A DNA stretch of 64,000 nt, from assembly GCF_041261445.1 (NCBI RefSeq), contig NZ_JBGCCU010000005.1, forward strand, positions 248,001-312,000, read 5' to 3'. Source of the stretch: Catenulispora sp. EB89. Lineage in GTDB: Bacteria > Actinomycetota > Actinomycetes > Streptomycetales > Catenulisporaceae. How positions within the stretch are numbered: the first letter of the stretch is position 1; each line of letters opens with the position of its first letter. The notes beneath the pieces are model-generated. The model was given only the letters and a program-made list of their open reading frames with translations, was not told the origin of the DNA and ran no database searches. The position numbers and the translations under genes were made by a program. This document shows, piece by piece, positions 1 through 7,802 of the stretch.

Positions 1-582
1 AACCTGTACAACGCCTTCGGCGACGGCCTCGGCGGCTTCTCGACGACGCAGGAGGCGCTGGTGTCGCCTCCGACCGGGATGACGGCGTGGCCGGCGTTCA
101 CACAGCTCCTCTCGCCCGGCGACCTGACCGGCCACCGGCGCGCGGACCTGATCGGCAAGGTCGGCGACCAGCTGTTCCTGTACTCGTCGGTGGCGATGAA
201 CCACTACAACGCGCCGGTGGCGGTCGCCGGCGCCGGCTGGAGCGGTCGCACCGTCATCGGCGTGGTCCCGGCCGCGAACGGGCTGCACGACCTCATCGCG
301 CGCGACGACGCGTCGGGCCAGATCTGGCGCTACCCCGGCCAGGCCGGCGGGACGTTCGGGGACGAGACGACGCGCGTTCTGATCGGCCACGGGCTGACCG
401 CCAAGCGCTTCCCGCTGGTGATCACTAAGGGCGATGCGAACGGCGACGGGCTGGCCGACATCTGGGCGGTCAACAAGCGCGGCAACCTGTTCCTGCTGCC
501 CGGTGTCGCCGGCGGCGGGTTCGGACACCCGCAGAAGGTCGCCAAGCACAAGGCGTGGGCTGGGGTTACGGCGCTCGGCTGA
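1..582 (+). CDS. FG-GAP/VCBS-repeat protein, C-terminal part (5' end outside window)
   Basis: The reading frame is open from the first base of the window and ends at a TGA (580-582), so only the last 193 residues are present. Calcium-binding-type beta-propeller repeats are visible, for example the DANGDGLADIWAV segment near the C-terminus and the earlier GHRRADLIGKV segment. These resemble FG-GAP/VCBS repeats of secreted actinobacterial proteins, in which an acidic D-x-N-x-D-G loop precedes a hydrophobic strand. The catalytic or targeting part, if any, lies upstream. A strong hairpin terminator follows at 659-705. The repeat class is fairly clear; the function of the whole protein cannot be told from this fragment. 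Confidence 0.75.
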   Translation, partial: NLYNAFGDGLGGFSTTQEALVSPPTGMTAWPAFTQLLSPGDLTGHRRADLIGKVGDQLFLYSSVAMNHYNAPVAVAGAGWSGRTVIGVVPAANGLHDLIARDDASGQIWRYPGQAGGTFGDETTRVLIGHGLTAKRFPLVITKGDANGDGLADIWAVNKRGNLFLLPGVAGGGFGHPQKVAKHKAWAGVTALG

Positions 583-658
583 GGCCTGAGAGGCGAGCGC
601 TGAGCGTCAAGACCGGGTACTGATATTCGTGCATTGACACCTGGCGCTCGGGTGGCGC

Positions 659-705
659 GGGGCCGGTGATCTGAGAGTTCATCTCACGATCACCGGCCCG
701 TTTTT
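659..705 (+). terminator. Rho-independent terminator
   Basis: An 11-bp perfect stem (gggccggtgat at 660-670 with atcaccggccc at 689-699) encloses a loop that can pair further. It is followed by a run of five T at 701-705. It lies 77 bp past the stop of the FG-GAP protein and is the most canonical intrinsic terminator in the window. Confidence 0.85.
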
Positions 706-711
706 GCTGCG

Positions 712-1137
712 ATGCCGATGGGACGCCTGTACGGTGGCGCGGTGACTGCGATGCTGCTGCCGCGGGAGAACGCGCGGTTCGTGCTGGGTCCGCTGCCGTT
801 GTTGGTCGTGGGGGAGGCGCCGACGGTGCATGGGGAGTTGCCCGCTCTGGTCGCCCCGGAGGGACGGGTGCCGGTGTGCGACGGGTGGCAGCTGATGGCC
901 GGGCTGACCGTGTGCGTGCTTGACGGGCCCAGCGGCGGGTGCCTGATACCCACGTTGGCGGAGACCGGGGACGTCGACGGGATGGTCGCCTGGTGTGACG
1001 CCGTCGCCCAGAGCGGAGGCGGGGTGGTGGTCTCGCTGCCGGAGATCCCTGAGGACTTCGACTGGGACGAGATCTTCGGGGGCGGCCGGGCCCGGGGTGG
1101 GTTCGTGCGGGGGATGGAGTTGGAAGAGGCCGAGTGA
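712..1137 (+). CDS. Small conserved-looking hypothetical protein (141 aa)
   Basis: I do not recognise this protein. The frame has strong G/C bias at third positions, and the product is acidic and soluble-looking, with no signal peptide or membrane segment. It ends in an acidic tail (GMELEEAE). The start is uncertain. The first ATG (712) lies only 7 bp after the T-run of the upstream terminator and has no ribosome binding site. A GTG at 742 or an ATG at 754 in the same frame are alternatives. The stop codon sits in the loop of a perfect 13-bp inverted repeat. A long frame on the opposite strand exists but is judged a shadow. Confidence 0.5.
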   Translation: MPMGRLYGGAVTAMLLPRENARFVLGPLPLLVVGEAPTVHGELPALVAPEGRVPVCDGWQLMAGLTVCVLDGPSGGCLIPTLAETGDVDGMVAWCDAVAQSGGGVVVSLPEIPEDFDWDEIFGGGRARGGFVRGMELEEAE

Positions 1138-1150
1138 GGCCTCTTCCAAC
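1119..1150. terminator. Perfect 13-bp inverted repeat over the stop codon; bidirectional terminator candidate
   Basis: gttggaagaggcc (1119-1131) pairs perfectly with ggcctcttccaac (1138-1150). The 6-nt loop gagtga contains the TGA stop of the upstream plus-strand gene. It lies between converging genes, so it could stop transcription from both sides. No T-run follows, which is common for actinobacterial hairpin terminators. Confidence 0.65.
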
Positions 1151-1171
1151 TGGTGCTCTCTGTCGGGGCGG

Positions 1172-2422
1172 TCAGGGACGCACGGGAGATACCGCCTCGA
1201 TGTAACGGGGAGCGTGGCGGGGCCAGGAGAGATGTGCCTCGAAGGTGGCGCGGGCCGCCGCCGCGATCTCGGCGCGGCCGGCCGGCGCGTCCTTGAGGAG
1301 CGTGGCCAGGGCGTCGGCGAAGGAGCGGATGGTCATGTCGGCGGCTTCGTAGGCGTGGCCGTCGGTGAGGCGGACGTTCTCGCGCAGCGGCCGCAGGGCG
1401 ATCGGGATGCCGCGGGCCATCGCGTGGGTGACCTTGTTCATCGCGCAGAAGTGGTTGAACGGGTTGTCGGGGTCGGGCACGGCCATCGCGTCGATCCGGC
1501 CGAGGAACGTGTCGACGGCGCCGGGGCCGAGCCAGCCGTGGAACGTGACCAGCGAGTCCAGGTCCAGGCGGGTGGCGTGCGCGCGCGCCGCGGGCAGGGC
1601 GGGGCCGTCGCCGGCGACCTCGACGCGGAAGCCGGCGGCGCCGTCGGCGCGCAGGAGGGCGACGGCGTCGAGGAGGTCGGTGAGGCCGTCCTGTTCGCCG
1701 ATCACGCCGAGGTAGCCGATGACGAGGTCGGCCGGCGCGGTTTCGGGCTCGGTGGTGGAGACGTCGGCTGCGTCAGCCTCGGCCGGTGCGGTCAGATCGT
1801 CCGGCGCTCCGGTCTCGCCCTCATCCTCATCCCGTTCAGCGGGCACCTCCGCGGTGCGGATGATGATCGCGTCCCGGCCGTACCGCTCCAGGATCCGGGC
1901 CCGCTGTTCCTCGCTAGGGGTTATCACCACATCGGCCGTCGTGATCATGCGCTGCTCGGCCGCGAGGAACATCGGCGTCAGTTTGTTGAAGCCGGCGCGC
2001 GACTCCGCCAGCACCGGCACCACGTCGCGCTGGTCGTACACAGTCCGGATCCCGTTGCGGCGGGCCCACCAGGCCAGCGGGAACAGCAGGTCCGGGGGGT
2101 TGCCGATCTGCAGCATGCGCTTGCTGCCCCGGGAACCGCGCAGCGCACGACGTGCTGCTGCAGCCGCCGCGGAGGCGGTCCAGAAGCCTTCGGCCGCAGT
2201 GGCCAGCGCTCCCTGCCCCTCGAAGGAGCGGAAGCGGATCACGTCGATGCCGTCGATCCGCTCCCGGCCCGGCCGGCGTCCGCGGATCGCCGGGCACACC
2301 ACGCTCACCCGCGCGCCGTCGTCCCGCAGCGCAAGGGCCTGAGACCAGGCGCGCTGGTCGTCGGGCACCGGAAGATTCAGCAGTACCAGCACAGCGTGCG
2401 GTGTTCGGACACGGTCCGTCAT
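1172..2422 (-). CDS. Glycosyltransferase family 4 (surface polysaccharide)
   Basis: A 416-residue GT-B fold glycosyltransferase. The N-terminal half begins with a hydrophobic strand (AVLVLLNLPVPDD), and the C-terminal half has the GT4 donor-binding region, VPDPDNPFNHFCAMNKVTHA followed by MARGIPIALR. This matches the motif in WbuB-like GT4 enzymes in which an N-x-x-x-x-x-MNK stretch precedes a conserved G-x-P. An acidic low-complexity insert (about residues 198-232) separates the two domains and is unusual. It probably transfers a sugar from a nucleotide donor to a lipid-linked oligosaccharide at the inner face of the membrane. It lies 77 bp downstream of the family 2 glycosyltransferase on the same strand, so the two are probably co-transcribed. 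Confidence 0.85.
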   Translation of the reverse strand: MTDRVRTPHAVLVLLNLPVPDDQRAWSQALALRDDGARVSVVCPAIRGRRPGRERIDGIDVIRFRSFEGQGALATAAEGFWTASAAAAAARRALRGSRGSKRMLQIGNPPDLLFPLAWWARRNGIRTVYDQRDVVPVLAESRAGFNKLTPMFLAAEQRMITTADVVITPSEEQRARILERYGRDAIIIRTAEVPAERDEDEGETGAPDDLTAPAEADAADVSTTEPETAPADLVIGYLGVIGEQDGLTDLLDAVALLRADGAAGFRVEVAGDGPALPAARAHATRLDLDSLVTFHGWLGPGAVDTFLGRIDAMAVPDPDNPFNHFCAMNKVTHAMARGIPIALRPLRENVRLTDGHAYEAADMTIRSFADALATLLKDAPAGRAEIAAAARATFEAHLSWPRHAPRYIEAVSPVRP

Positions 2423-2499
2423 GGTTTCCCCACCCCCTGGTGGCGGACGCTACCCAAGAATCAGAAACCTGACACTTTGATCTTGCTTCCCGGTCGGGA

Positions 2500-3378
2500 T
2501 CACGCTCCCCGGCTCGTGTCGTCGCGCTGCCAGGTCTTGAAGTCCCCCGCACGGACCGCCCGCCGAGCGCGTATTTTGGTCGCGACTGTGAGCGCCAGGA
2601 ACCACGCGACCTTGGGCCCGTCGCGGACCGGCGAGGCCACGGCGATCGCCCGCAGATCGGACAGCGACGTGCGCGCCGAGTCCGAGGCCGCGGCGAGTTC
2701 CGGATCGTCGGCGGCCTGGAGGGTCGAGACCAGCGCCCGGGTGCGGATCTTGAGCAGTGCTCCGGCGGTGCGCGGCGGATGGACGACCACCGACGCCTCC
2801 GACACCACCCGCCGCTGTTCCGGCTCGAAGAGCAGCGAGGCCGCGAGGTCGTCGCCGAGCAGCGGCGGCAGCGCGCGCAGCCGTTCCCAGCCCTCGCGCG
2901 AGACCCCGACCACGCCGCGCCCGAACAGCCCCTCGCGCACCACCGGCAGCTCGTCCCACACGTCGTAGAACCAGCGCACGGTCCACGGCCGCCCTTCGGG
3001 GGGCATCGCCCGCGCCGGCCCGGCCGCCAGGACGCCGGGATCGTCGAACACCGCGGCCAGGGCGCGCACGTCCTGCGCCCCGAGCTCGACGTCCGCGTCC
3101 ACGTACAGCCGCGGAAAGCCCTCGGCGTGCTCGTCGGCGAGCCGCATGGCGGCGTGCTTGTTCGCCTGCGGAGTGATCAGCACCTTGACGTCGGCGAACG
3201 TCCCGGCGATCTCCGCCGTGTCGTCCGTGCAGCCGTTGGCGACGACCCATATCTCGAATTCACCCGGCGCGGCTCCGGCCAGCAGTCTGCTGAGCAGACG
3301 TCCGACCACGCTCGCCTCGTTGTGCGCGGGGATGACCACTGACACCACGATTGCCCAGTATCGCATCGGAATCCGCAC
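2500..3378 (-). CDS. Glycosyltransferase family 2
   Basis: A GT-A fold enzyme of up to 292 residues. The start region VSVVIPAHNEASVVGRLL and the segment VANGCTDDTAEIA are the usual nucleotide-binding parts of GT2 proteins. LYVDADVEL supplies the DxD metal site, and a possible catalytic acidic segment (LLGDDLAAS) follows. The ATG at 3378 precedes the core by ten residues; an internal GTG next to the VSVVIPAHNE core would give a tighter fit, so the start is not certain. It faces away from the plus-strand GT4 gene at 3440 across about 60 bp that must hold both promoters. Acceptor and donor cannot be predicted from sequence alone. Confidence 0.85.
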   Translation of the reverse strand: MRIPMRYWAIVVSVVIPAHNEASVVGRLLSRLLAGAAPGEFEIWVVANGCTDDTAEIAGTFADVKVLITPQANKHAAMRLADEHAEGFPRLYVDADVELGAQDVRALAAVFDDPGVLAAGPARAMPPEGRPWTVRWFYDVWDELPVVREGLFGRGVVGVSREGWERLRALPPLLGDDLAASLLFEPEQRRVVSEASVVVHPPRTAGALLKIRTRALVSTLQAADDPELAAASDSARTSLSDLRAIAVASPVRDGPKVAWFLALTVATKIRARRAVRAGDFKTWQRDDTSRGA

Positions 3379-3439
3379 GCGTGCTGTCAGGGTTCTAATG
3401 CTCTTGTGGGGTTGTTCCCGACTTTGCGAGCATGGCCGC

Positions 3440-4540
3440 GTGACGGACAGCCGGATTCTGGTCCTGGTGTCGGCGGGCTGGTTCCCGCCGTTTCTCGAAG
3501 AGGTCGCCGAACAGGCGAAGGCAGGGGAGCGCCCGAAGGTTTGGCTTTACGACCTGCCGTACGACCTGACGGTTCTGGACCAGCGGTTCGTGACCGGTCC
3601 GTCGAAGCTGCGCCGGATGATCTACGGCAAGCTGCCGCTGCCGCTGGCCTTCGCCGCGGAGGCGTTCCGCGTGCGCAAGAAGTACGACGCGATCTTCGCC
3701 TGGGGTGCCGAGGCCGCGAGCCTGCCGCTGGCTCTGGCGCTGCGCTTCACCGGCCGACGGAAGCGGACGCCGCTCGTCGTGCTCTACAGCTGGATCTCCT
3801 CCGGCGCCAAGGCGAAGCTGCTGCGCCACGCCTGGCCCGGCATCAGAACCCTCGTCCTGCCGCCTTCGGCGCAGGCCGAGTTCGCGGTCAAGCAGCTCGG
3901 GGTGCCGGCGGACCGGATCGTGTCGCCGAAGTGGGTCGTGGACACCGAGTTCTTCGACCCCGCTCTGGCCAAGCCGGACCCGGACAATCCGGACGCCGTC
4001 ATGATCTGCTCCGCCGGCCGGGAGATGCGCGACTTCGCCACGCTGATCGCCGCCCTCGACGGGACCGGCGTCCGCTGCCACATCGCCGGCTCGCTGGTCG
4101 CCGGGATGGACGACCGCTGGCGCGCCGAGCTCGGCGACCGGGGCGAGCGCGTCGGGCTCCCGGAGGGCGTCACGTTCGGACCGCTGACACCGGTCGAGAT
4201 GCGCGACCTGTACGCTCGCTCGCGCTTCATCGTGCTGCCGCTGCACCCCAGCGACACCGACAACGGCATCAGCTGCATGATCGAGGCCTTCTCGATGGGC
4301 CGCGCGGTGGTGTGCACGCGGGTCGACGGGCAGCGGGACGCGCTGGAAGAAGGAGTCAACGGCGCGTTCGTGCCGGCGCACGACGCGGCGGCGTTGCGGG
4401 CGGAGATCCTGGAGCTGATCGCCGATCCGCAGCGGTCGGAGGCGATGGGGTACCAGGCGCGGCAGTTGGCGGAGACGGAGTTCGGGATGGCCCGCTGGGT
4501 CGCGGCGTTGACGGAGGTGCTTGATGCAGTCGTCCGCTGA
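3440..4540 (+). CDS. Glycosyltransferase family 4
   Basis: A 366-residue GT-B glycosyltransferase starting at GTG 3440 (VTDSRILVLVSAGWFPP). The frame is open further upstream, but that part lacks gene-like features; an ATG at 3398 is a less likely start. The C-terminal domain shows the strand VMICSAGREMRDF, then LYARSRFIVLPL and the donor-binding loop DNGISCMIEAFSMGRAVV, in which E is the conserved GT4 glutamate. It overlaps the next gene by 17 bp, so the two are translationally linked. It likely adds a sugar during repeat-unit assembly of the surface glycan. Confidence 0.85.
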   Translation: MTDSRILVLVSAGWFPPFLEEVAEQAKAGERPKVWLYDLPYDLTVLDQRFVTGPSKLRRMIYGKLPLPLAFAAEAFRVRKKYDAIFAWGAEAASLPLALALRFTGRRKRTPLVVLYSWISSGAKAKLLRHAWPGIRTLVLPPSAQAEFAVKQLGVPADRIVSPKWVVDTEFFDPALAKPDPDNPDAVMICSAGREMRDFATLIAALDGTGVRCHIAGSLVAGMDDRWRAELGDRGERVGLPEGVTFGPLTPVEMRDLYARSRFIVLPLHPSDTDNGISCMIEAFSMGRAVVCTRVDGQRDALEEGVNGAFVPAHDAAALRAEILELIADPQRSEAMGYQARQLAETEFGMARWVAALTEVLDAVVR

Positions 4541-5456
4541 GGACCTGCCCGGGGCGGTGCTGATCGTGGTGACCTGGAACAGCGCCGACGTGCTGCCGGG
4601 TCTGCTGGACTCGCTGGAGTCCGGGATGAGCGGGTTGCGCTGGCGCCTGGTGGTCGCCGACAACGACTCGGCCGACGGGACCGCCGATCTGGTGCGGACG
4701 ACGGCGCCCGACGCGCTCGTGGTGCAGACCGGTCGCAACGCCGGCTACTCCGCCGCGATCAACGCGGCGCTGGACGCCGTCGCGCCACTGGACAAGACGA
4801 CGGACGCGGTCCTGGTCTGCAACCCGGACATCCGGATGCGGCCGGGGTGCGGCGCGGCTTTGGTGCGCGGGCTGGAGCGGCAGGGGACCGGGATCACGGC
4901 ACCGGTGCTGTTCGACGGCAGCGGACGGATGATCAGGACACTGCGACGCGAGCCGAATCCGCTGCGGCTGCTGGGCGAGATGGTTCTGGGCGCGCATCGC
5001 TCGGGGCGTTTCGCGGCGCTCGGTGAGCAGGTCGCGGATCCCAAGGCGTACCGGGGCCCGACGCGCGCGGACTGGGTGGCCGGGTCGCTGATGGCGTTGT
5101 CGCGGGAGTGCGTCGAGGCGTGCGGGCCGTGGGACGAGTCCTTCTTTCTCTATTCAGAGGAGACGGAGTACGCCTTGCGGGCGCGGTCGCACGGCCTCGC
5201 GACGCGGTTGGCGCCGGACGCGGTCGCGGTGCACCTGGAGGGTGAGGCGACGGTTTCGCCGAAGCTGTGGACGCTGCTCACGGTGAACCGGGTGCGGCTT
5301 TATCGGCGGACGCATGGGACGCCTTCGGTGGCGGCGTTCTGGGGCGCGTTGTTGCTGCGTGAGTCGTCGCGGGCGTTGTTGGGACGCGCGAGCAGTCGAG
5401 CGGCGGTGCGGGCGTTGGTGAGCCCGGCTCGGATGCGGGCCAAGCCGGGGCCGTGA
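4524..5456 (+). CDS. Glycosyltransferase family 2, rhamnosyltransferase-like
   Basis: A 310-residue GT2 enzyme of the WbbL/rhamnosyltransferase type. It has LIVVTWNSADVLPGLLDSL at the N-terminus, VADNDSADGTADLV next, the metal-binding VCNPDIRMRPG, and the acceptor-side segment WVAGSLMALSRECVEACGPW followed by DESFFLYSEETEYALRA. The last is the classical ED-type motif of this subgroup. ATG 4524 is preferred over TTG 4521 because a GGAGG sits 6 bp upstream (4513-4517). The gene overlaps the preceding GT4 gene and converges with the PHP gene. Confidence 0.88.
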   Translation: MQSSAEDLPGAVLIVVTWNSADVLPGLLDSLESGMSGLRWRLVVADNDSADGTADLVRTTAPDALVVQTGRNAGYSAAINAALDAVAPLDKTTDAVLVCNPDIRMRPGCGAALVRGLERQGTGITAPVLFDGSGRMIRTLRREPNPLRLLGEMVLGAHRSGRFAALGEQVADPKAYRGPTRADWVAGSLMALSRECVEACGPWDESFFLYSEETEYALRARSHGLATRLAPDAVAVHLEGEATVSPKLWTLLTVNRVRLYRRTHGTPSVAAFWGALLLRESSRALLGRASSRAAVRALVSPARMRAKPGP

Positions 5457-5489
5457 CGGGAGTGGTCGCTGGGGCTGGTTGGCGCCTGC

Positions 5490-6242
5490 CTACTTCCTTC
5501 TGTTCAGCGCAGTCCGGACCGCCCGAGCCGCGACGGCCCGCGCCGCCTCAGCGGCAGCAAGCGCGACGCCGCCGACCCCCGAGGTCAGCCGCAGTGCCGA
5601 GCGGCTGAACGCCAGCGGTTCGAACCGGCCGTCGCGCAGGGCGTCCTCCACGGTCGTGCGGGTCGGCGGGCCGGTGAGCGTGAGCTCCATCGCCAGTGGA
5701 AAGAACTGCCGGGCGCTGTGGAAGTCCAGCGCCACGAACGGCGGCAGGCCCAAGCGTTCCGCGTAGGCGCGCGCCTGCCGGTTCGGTGCCCAGCCGTCGT
5801 ACTTGCGGTTCCAGATCTCGACCGCGGTCAGGTCCTTCGCCCACGCCGGGTCGAAGCGGCGCCAGGCGTTGCGGCGCCAGGGGTGCGCGAAGACGGCGAC
5901 TCCGTCCGCCTCCCGGGTGTGCGCCAGGACGTCGGCGATGTCCGGGGTCTGGCTCAGGAACGGGACCTCGCCCCAGACCGGGATGTGCACGACGTTGTCC
6001 GCGTCGTTGTACTCCAGCCCCGGGACGACCAGGACGCCGTTGCCGGACGCCGCCGCGCAGGCCTCGACGTACTCCTGCCACTTGGCCTCGGTGAAGGTGC
6101 GGCTGTGCTCGCACATCAGCAGCACGTTGCGGCCGCGCTTGCGGAACGCGGCGGCCAGGCGGTCCAGCGGCCATGACGCGTCGTCGGACCATTCGGAGTG
6201 GATGTGCGCCACCGCGCGGACCTTGGTCACCGGGCCGGTCAC
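5490..6242 (-). CDS. PHP-domain metal-dependent phosphoesterase
   Basis: A 250-residue PHP domain protein. The metal-ligand motifs are in order: AHIHSEWS (H-x-H) near the N-terminus, LLMCEHS, VVPGLEYND, VAVFAHPWRR and ALDFHSARQF. PHP domains hydrolyse phosphate esters using two or three metal ions. The GTG start at 6242 overlaps the TGA of the upstream ATP-grasp gene (GTGA), and GGAGAG lies just upstream, so the two proteins are made together. In surface-glycan clusters such a protein could be a phosphatase on a sugar- or lipid-phosphate intermediate or a regulator; the sequence does not decide. Confidence 0.85.
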   Translation of the reverse strand: MTGPVTKVRAVAHIHSEWSDDASWPLDRLAAAFRKRGRNVLLMCEHSRTFTEAKWQEYVEACAAASGNGVLVVPGLEYNDADNVVHIPVWGEVPFLSQTPDIADVLAHTREADGVAVFAHPWRRNAWRRFDPAWAKDLTAVEIWNRKYDGWAPNRQARAYAERLGLPPFVALDFHSARQFFPLAMELTLTGPPTRTTVEDALRDGRFEPLAFSRSALRLTSGVGGVALAAAEAARAVAARAVRTALNRRK

Positions 6243-7402
6243 GAATCTCTCCGTCTCATCCGAGCAGCTTGGGTGGCGAGCGTCGACCAGGTGTCGCGCC
6301 AGAACACGCGCCGCTCGCCGGCACGCAGGTTGTACCAGCGGTCGGCGCGCGTGGGCCGCAGGGCGGCCAGCGTGGCGCCGCGCTTGGGCCACGGCCCCGG
6401 GTGGTCCTTCATCGGCCCGCGCAGCACGGCGGCGAGGTGGATCAGCTCGCGGCCGAGGTGGCGGCAGACGATGTGCGGCGGCTCGGGCTCCGGTGCCTCG
6501 GGGACGAACGCCGGGTCGAGCGCCTGCCGAACGGCCCACACCGGGTAGTCGAAGCCGCGGCGGACGGCCAGCGCCATGCTGCCCCAGGGGCGGCCGTTGA
6601 CCTCCATGAACCACGGGGTGCCGTCGGCGTCGCGGAGGAGTTCGACCATGAACATGCCGCGCCAGCCGACGGAGGCCAGCAGCTTCTCGGTGCACTGGCG
6701 CAGCTCGTCGTCGACCGCGATGGAGCGGCACGCGCTGGAGGCCGAGCCGCGCGGGTCGGTCATCCGCACGCGGCGGTGGCCGCTCCAGGCACGGACCCCG
6801 CCGGGCGTCGCGAAGCCGAAGACCCCCTCCCCGACGCCGGTGAGGAGCTGCTGGACCAGGACGGGGCCGGCGAGGTCCGCGGTGGCGGCCTCGACGTCGG
6901 CCTCGGTGGCGGCAGCGCGGCCGCCGGGCCGGATCAGCTTGCCGTCCTGCTCGATCGCGGCCATCGCGGCCTTGACGATCCACGGGCCGCCGGGAGTACG
7001 CGCCGGAACCGCGAACCCGGCCCCGGCGGCGGCCTCGACCTGCAGGCGCTTGTCGAGCGCGAACTCGGCGGCCCGGCCGGTGGCGCCGGCGACCCGCAGC
7101 CCGGTCCGGTCGGCGACCCAGACGGCCAGGTCGTCGAGCGGCATGAGCACCGAGGCGCCGAGGCGCTGCGCGGCATCGACGACGTCGGCGACACAGGCCG
7201 CGGCATCGTCCTCGGGCGCGGTGACCGGCACGATACGGACCCGGCGCGACGCGGCCAGCGCCGGCGAGCTGCCGCGCCGCGCGAAGGCGAAGACCTCGTA
7301 GCCGGCGTCGGCGAGGGACCAGGCTGACTCGATCGCCGCGAAGGCATCGGCGAAGCCGATGAGGACGCGGGCGGGGGAGGGAGTGGCGGATGAGGTGGTC
7401 AT
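6239..7402 (-). CDS. ATP-grasp carboxylate-amine ligase-like protein
   Basis: A 387-residue ATP-grasp protein. It has an N-terminal pre-ATP-grasp Rossmann-like part (ARVLIGFADAFAAIESAWSL), a central ATP-binding part with LVQQLLTGVGEGVFGFA, and the C-terminal metal site WFMEVNGRPWGSMAL (E-x-N-x-R). The family joins a carboxylate, activated as acyl-phosphate, to an amine or thiol. Start ATG 7402 is chosen because the frame upstream is Arg-rich shadow sequence. It is translationally coupled to the PHP protein. In this cluster it might attach an amino acid to a sugar, but no substrate can be read from the sequence. Confidence 0.82.
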   Translation of the reverse strand: MTTSSATPSPARVLIGFADAFAAIESAWSLADAGYEVFAFARRGSSPALAASRRVRIVPVTAPEDDAAACVADVVDAAQRLGASVLMPLDDLAVWVADRTGLRVAGATGRAAEFALDKRLQVEAAAGAGFAVPARTPGGPWIVKAAMAAIEQDGKLIRPGGRAAATEADVEAATADLAGPVLVQQLLTGVGEGVFGFATPGGVRAWSGHRRVRMTDPRGSASSACRSIAVDDELRQCTEKLLASVGWRGMFMVELLRDADGTPWFMEVNGRPWGSMALAVRRGFDYPVWAVRQALDPAFVPEAPEPEPPHIVCRHLGRELIHLAAVLRGPMKDHPGPWPKRGATLAALRPTRADRWYNLRAGERRVFWRDTWSTLATQAARMRRRDS

Positions 7403-7802
7403 GTGCGGCGGCTCGCTTTCGCGGCGGGGTGCCCGGCGCGGGCCAGGCGGCCGGAAGCGGCGAGACCAGTGGTGAGTAGCCGGCTCGTCGCGGCGGCGCG
7501 GGTTGCGTGCGTGTGCTGGCGCGAGGCGGCGGTGAGCAGGAGGTCCGTCGTGGCGGCGAGCGCTGCGTGCGCGTGCCGACTCGTTGTAGCAGCCGGCGTT
7601 CCGTGCGCGTGCCGCCTCGAAGCGGCGTGCCTGACAGTCAGCGAGCGGTCGACCGCCGTCACGGGATCCCGGCGGCTGCACTCGCATGCCTCAATGGCAA
7701 TAGAGAGCTTTCTCGTTGCCATTAAATGTCTTTCCGCAGCACCGGATTTGAGATTGGTCTTGAGCATTGCTCCGACGTTTTCACGCCAGCCGGCGCGCCA
7801 CC
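7403..7802. repeat. Gene-poor intergenic stretch with degenerate ~60-bp repeat and a hairpin
   Basis: No convincing gene is seen between the ATP-grasp gene and the deacetylase gene, which are on the same strand. From about 7471 to 7640 there are two and a half degenerate copies of a roughly 60-bp unit. Each begins near ggtgag (7471 and 7531) and contains a ctgcgtgcgcgtgcc-like core (7503, 7562, 7599). The remaining part (7660-7760) is clearly less GC-rich than its surroundings and contains the hairpin listed separately, so it may hold the promoter of the ATP-grasp/PHP pair. Confidence 0.5.
7693..7723. terminator. Long hairpin in AT-richer spacer: terminator or operator
   Basis: aatggcaa (7693-7700) and ttgccatt (7716-7723) form a perfect 8-bp outer stem, with an inner gaga/tctc stem around gctt. 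It lies about 80 bp downstream of the deacetylase stop on the minus strand and about 290 bp upstream of the ATP-grasp start. It could therefore end the first transcript or act in control of the second. No T-run is present on either side. Confidence 0.45.

Noticed and set aside
634-662. A TTGACA (634-639) as -35 box for the gene at 712
   Set aside because: At 16-18 bp spacing only gcggggcc is found, with no -10 box, and the terminator would lie between promoter and gene.
679-1149. A 156-codon minus-strand frame opposite the small gene at 712
   Set aside because: Codon bias favours the plus frame; the minus product is His/Pro/Arg-rich and spans the terminator stem.
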